In this document: positions 61,395 through 64,000 of the stretch, in pieces
Position numbering within the stretch: the first letter of the stretch is position 1
Layout of the letters: each line of letters opens with the position of its first letter
Source: Opitutaceae bacterium
Lineage (GTDB): Bacteria > Verrucomicrobiota > Verrucomicrobiia > Opitutales > Opitutaceae
NCBI GenBank assembly: GCA_018402455.1
Contig: JAGYIG010000004.1
Location: 83,008 to 147,007, forward strand
Reading direction: 5' to 3'
DNA: 64,000 nt
Program-made: the position numbers and the translations under genes
The notes under the pieces: generated by a model
What the model saw: the letters and a program-made list of their open reading frames with translations, nothing else
Database searches by the model: none
Told to the model about the DNA's origin: nothing

Positions 61395-63122
61395 ATGCAA
61401 CTTCTACCCCGCCGCGGCTCTCCCCGACGCAAGGCTTGGATTATTCGCTATGTCATCGCCGGAGGCGTGTTGGTTGCTCTCGCGTGGGTGGCGCTGCCAC
61501 CGGCTCAGCGCACCTACCGCGAGTGGAAAAAAGACCGCGCCCTGACCCAGGCCGAAGCCTTTCTGGCGCGGGAGGATTACTCCAACGCCAAACTCGCGTT
61601 GGACGTCGCGCTCGCGGCCAAACCAGGCGATCCGCAGACCCTGCGGGTGGCCGCCAATCTGCTCGAACAAGTCGGCGCGCCCGAGGTCATGGCCCTGCGC
61701 CGTCGCCTGGTCCAAATCGATCCCGACCCCGCCGAGAATCATGCGGCGCTGGTGATCAGCGCGTTGCGGTTTGACGACCTCAACGCCGCGCGGGACGCCA
61801 TGCGGGGCATGACCCCGGAACAAGCCAACGAGCCGCCGGCCCTGCGTGCCGCCCTCGCCTACGCCCAGGCGACCAACAACCTGCCCATGGCCGACCTGTT
61901 GTATGAACGCCTGCAAGCGCTCGAACCCGACAACGAAAACCTCCAGGTGCTGCACGCAACCCTGCGGTTGAACAACCCCACCCCGGCCGTGCGCGCCGAG
62001 GCCCTCGACCAACTCGAGACCTTTAAACAGGACCCCCGCCACTCCCTCTTCGTGCTCCGCCAGCTCTTGGTCGATGCGATGACCCGTCAGGAAATGGACC
62101 GGGCCAAACTACTGGCGCAAGAACTGCGACAAGACCCGCGCGCCAGCCTCGAAGACCATCTCCATCGCGCCAACCTCGCCCTCAACATTGAGAACCAACC
62201 GTTCGAGGACGTGTTTGGCGAGGTGCTCCCCGTCGTCGAAGCCAACCCCGCCGATACCGCTGCCCTCCTGCGTTGGCTCATCCTGGTCGGAGAAGCCAAC
62301 CGCGCCCAGAGCTGGCTCGCCCAACAATCCGACGAAATCAAATCCGATCCTGCCGTGCTCGAAGCCCGCGCCGATCTGGCGATTGCCCAGTCCGCCTGGG
62401 ATCGCCTCGCCCAGTTGCTCGAATCCGGCGTCTGGGGTCCGGTCAGTCAGGATACCGTGCGGCTCGCGTTCTCCGCCCGACTGGCCGCCCAACGGGAAAA
62501 CCCCACCCTGCAGAGCCAAATCTGGAATGAAGCCCTCATCGCCGCCAGCAACCGCCTGCCCGATCTCACCCTGCTCTACCGCCTGGCCTCGATCTGGCGC
62601 TGGGAAAATCAGGCCGAGGCCCCACTCTGTAGCATCGCCCGCAATTTCCCGTCCCGCTCCTGGGCCCACCAAACCCTGTTCAATGTTTATCGTCTCCGCG
62701 GGGACACGGAAAACATGCAGGCCTTGATTGGCTCGCTGCGCCTGACCGATCAGACCCTGCCCCGCTACCAATACGACTGGGCGCTGTTGTCCATGCTCCT
62801 GCGCGAACGCACCGCCTGGACCGAGGAGAAGCAGACCATGCAAACCTTGCATGAATCCGACCCCGCCAATGCGTATTACGCAACTGGATACGCCTTTGCC
62901 CTTGCGCAATCCGATCGGGCGGAGGAGGCCGTCGAGGTGGCCGAGCAACTCACCGCCACGGACCAGGCTTTGCCCGAACGCACGCCCTATCTCGCGTTCG
63001 TCTACGCGTCCGCCATGAGGCCCACCATGGTGGACCAGTTGGTCGCCAACGCCGAGGGTTTCCCCAACTTTTTGCCGGAAGAATCCCGGCTGCTGCAGGA
63101 AGCCCGTGACATGGTCCGCTAG
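61395..63122 (+). CDS. TPR-repeat membrane-anchored protein upstream of exosortase
   Basis: A 575-residue protein with one N-terminal membrane segment (IIRYVIAGGVLVALAWVALP) and helical TPR-like repeats over the rest (AEAFLAREDYSNAKLALDVA, LADQALAE-type units, QSDRAEEAVEVAEQLTATDQ). It is expected to face the periplasm. The exosortase gene starts 32 bases later in the same direction, so a role in envelope protein sorting or polysaccharide export is likely, by context only. Confidence 0.88.
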   Translation: MQLLPRRGSPRRKAWIIRYVIAGGVLVALAWVALPPAQRTYREWKKDRALTQAEAFLAREDYSNAKLALDVALAAKPGDPQTLRVAANLLEQVGAPEVMALRRRLVQIDPDPAENHAALVISALRFDDLNAARDAMRGMTPEQANEPPALRAALAYAQATNNLPMADLLYERLQALEPDNENLQVLHATLRLNNPTPAVRAEALDQLETFKQDPRHSLFVLRQLLVDAMTRQEMDRAKLLAQELRQDPRASLEDHLHRANLALNIENQPFEDVFGEVLPVVEANPADTAALLRWLILVGEANRAQSWLAQQSDEIKSDPAVLEARADLAIAQSAWDRLAQLLESGVWGPVSQDTVRLAFSARLAAQRENPTLQSQIWNEALIAASNRLPDLTLLYRLASIWRWENQAEAPLCSIARNFPSRSWAHQTLFNVYRLRGDTENMQALIGSLRLTDQTLPRYQYDWALLSMLLRERTAWTEEKQTMQTLHESDPANAYYATGYAFALAQSDRAEEAVEVAEQLTATDQALPERTPYLAFVYASAMRPTMVDQLVANAEGFPNFLPEESRLLQEARDMVR

Positions 63123-63153
63123 GCGCCGCGCCCCGCATCTCTGCTCCCGGCCT

Positions 63154-64000
63154 GATGAATGCCGCCAACCCGCCCGCTGAACGGCCCGCTGCCCTGTGGC
63201 CGTGGGGCCTGGCCGGGCTGGTGGTCGCCGGACTGGGGCTGGTGCCGCTGGCACGGGCGTGGGCCGTCGCCCCGGATCTCGGCCACGGCTGGGCGGCCCC
63301 GTTGCTGATGTTCTACCTGTGGTGGGAACGCTGGGCCGAACGGCCGCCCGTGGGTGCCCCCGTGAAACCCCGCCCCAGCCACGGGAGCATGCTGGTCCTT
63401 CTCACCCTCGTCCTGCTCGCCTGCCTCCCCCTCCGACTGCTGCTCACGCCCTACCCCGTTTGGCCCGTCGCCCTGACCCTCTACCTCGGCGCCCTGGTGG
63501 TCCTCACTCTCGGGATCGTCGGGCGCCACTTTGGCCGTGCCGGGGTCATCTGGGTGGGTGGCCCCCTCCTTATCCTGCCCGGGGTCATGCCCTGGCCCGG
63601 GATGATCGAAACCACCCTTATCCTCCCCCTCCGCGAAGGCATCGCCGCGCTCGTGGCCGAGGTCAGCAACCTGCTGGGCCAACCGGCCCTCGCCAGCGGC
63701 ACCAGTATCCGCATGGCCGAGGGTTGGGTCGGCATTGACGAGGCCTGCGGGGGCATTCGCTCGATGCATGCGGCCGTGACCACGGCCTTGTTTTTCGGCG
63801 AGTGGACCCGACTGCATTGGGGCCGGCGCCTCGGGCTGATCGCAGTGGCCTTGGTGACCGCGATGCTGGGCAACCTCGCGCGGGTGGGCGCGTTGTCCTG
63901 GGCGGCCGCCGGACCCAGCGGCCGATTGGACGCCTGGCACGATCCGGCCGGCTGGGCCGCCCTCGGGCTGACCCTCGGGTTGACCGGCTGGGCCGGTTGG
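63154..64000 (+). CDS. exosortase (PEP-CTERM protein sorting), partial
   Basis: The ATG at 63154 opens a frame that runs off the right edge (282 residues seen). It is strongly hydrophobic with several membrane spans. The exosortase active-site triad is visible: Cys in GIDEACGGIRSMHAAVT (about residue 197), Arg in MLGNLARVGALSW (about 245), His in DAWHDPAGW (about 261). It is a membrane cysteine protease/transpeptidase that cuts PEP-CTERM tails. The likely substrates in this window are the PEP-CTERM proteins at 32010, 47676-53768 and 56266. Confidence 0.92.

Overview
The window comes from a high-GC genome that looks like the Verrucomicrobiota, most likely an Opitutaceae-type bacterium. The reasons are three proteins ending in PEP-CTERM sorting tails (VPEPS/VPEPG, a hydrophobic stretch, then an Arg cluster), an exosortase at the right edge, an autotransporter-repeat giant protein, TPR sensor kinases and a glucuronoxylan-use cluster with a LacI-type regulator. 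This placement is inference from gene content; there is no rRNA or tRNA in the window.

Layout, left to right. (1) 1-7420: a glucuronoxylan module with GH8 reducing-end xylanase (cut by the left edge), GH67 alpha-glucuronidase, a GPH-family sugar symporter and xylose isomerase on the minus strand, and a divergent LacI-family regulator. (2) 7421-19169: housekeeping and accessory genes with much decay: a broken sigma factor, a broken histidine kinase, a TRIC-type channel, a sodium:solute symporter, glycyl-tRNA synthetase with an apparent 1-base deletion, a HicAB pair and a SWIM/SNF2 helicase split by apparent deletions. (3) 19295-27657: a complete Yej/Dpp-like oligopeptide ABC importer with two tandem paralogous binding lipoproteins. 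(4) 27843-35911: an endonuclease remnant, a YkgJ protein, a Gfo/Idh oxidoreductase, an M29 aminopeptidase, a PEP-CTERM protein and a TPR histidine kinase/response regulator pair. (5) 36301-41680: a chromosomal integron: an IntI-type integrase on the minus strand, a candidate attI, then a plus-strand array of cassettes separated by attC-like sites. The distal part is intact (RelBE-like pair, VOC protein, second toxin-antitoxin pair). The proximal part is decayed (lipoprotein, RelE, HicBA) and carries a probable group II intron remnant in the opposite orientation. (6) 42154-64000: membrane pyrophosphatase, a hybrid kinase with an AraC output domain, a giant PEP-CTERM beta-strand-repeat protein, another kinase/regulator pair, a small PEP-CTERM protein, dienelactone hydrolase, SelO, an NDH-2 with an extra C-terminal domain, a TPR protein and the exosortase that probably processes the PEP-CTERM proteins.

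How it fits together: the xylan cluster releases xylo-oligosaccharides, removes methylglucuronate, imports the products and feeds xylose to the pentose pathway under LacI-type control. The exosortase and PEP-CTERM proteins form a surface-export system. The integron is a toxin-antitoxin-rich cassette platform and is the most interesting accessory element.

Caveat on quality: several genes, including the essential glyS, are broken by what look like single-base deletions at G/C or A runs. Some of the breaks called here may therefore be assembly errors rather than biology.
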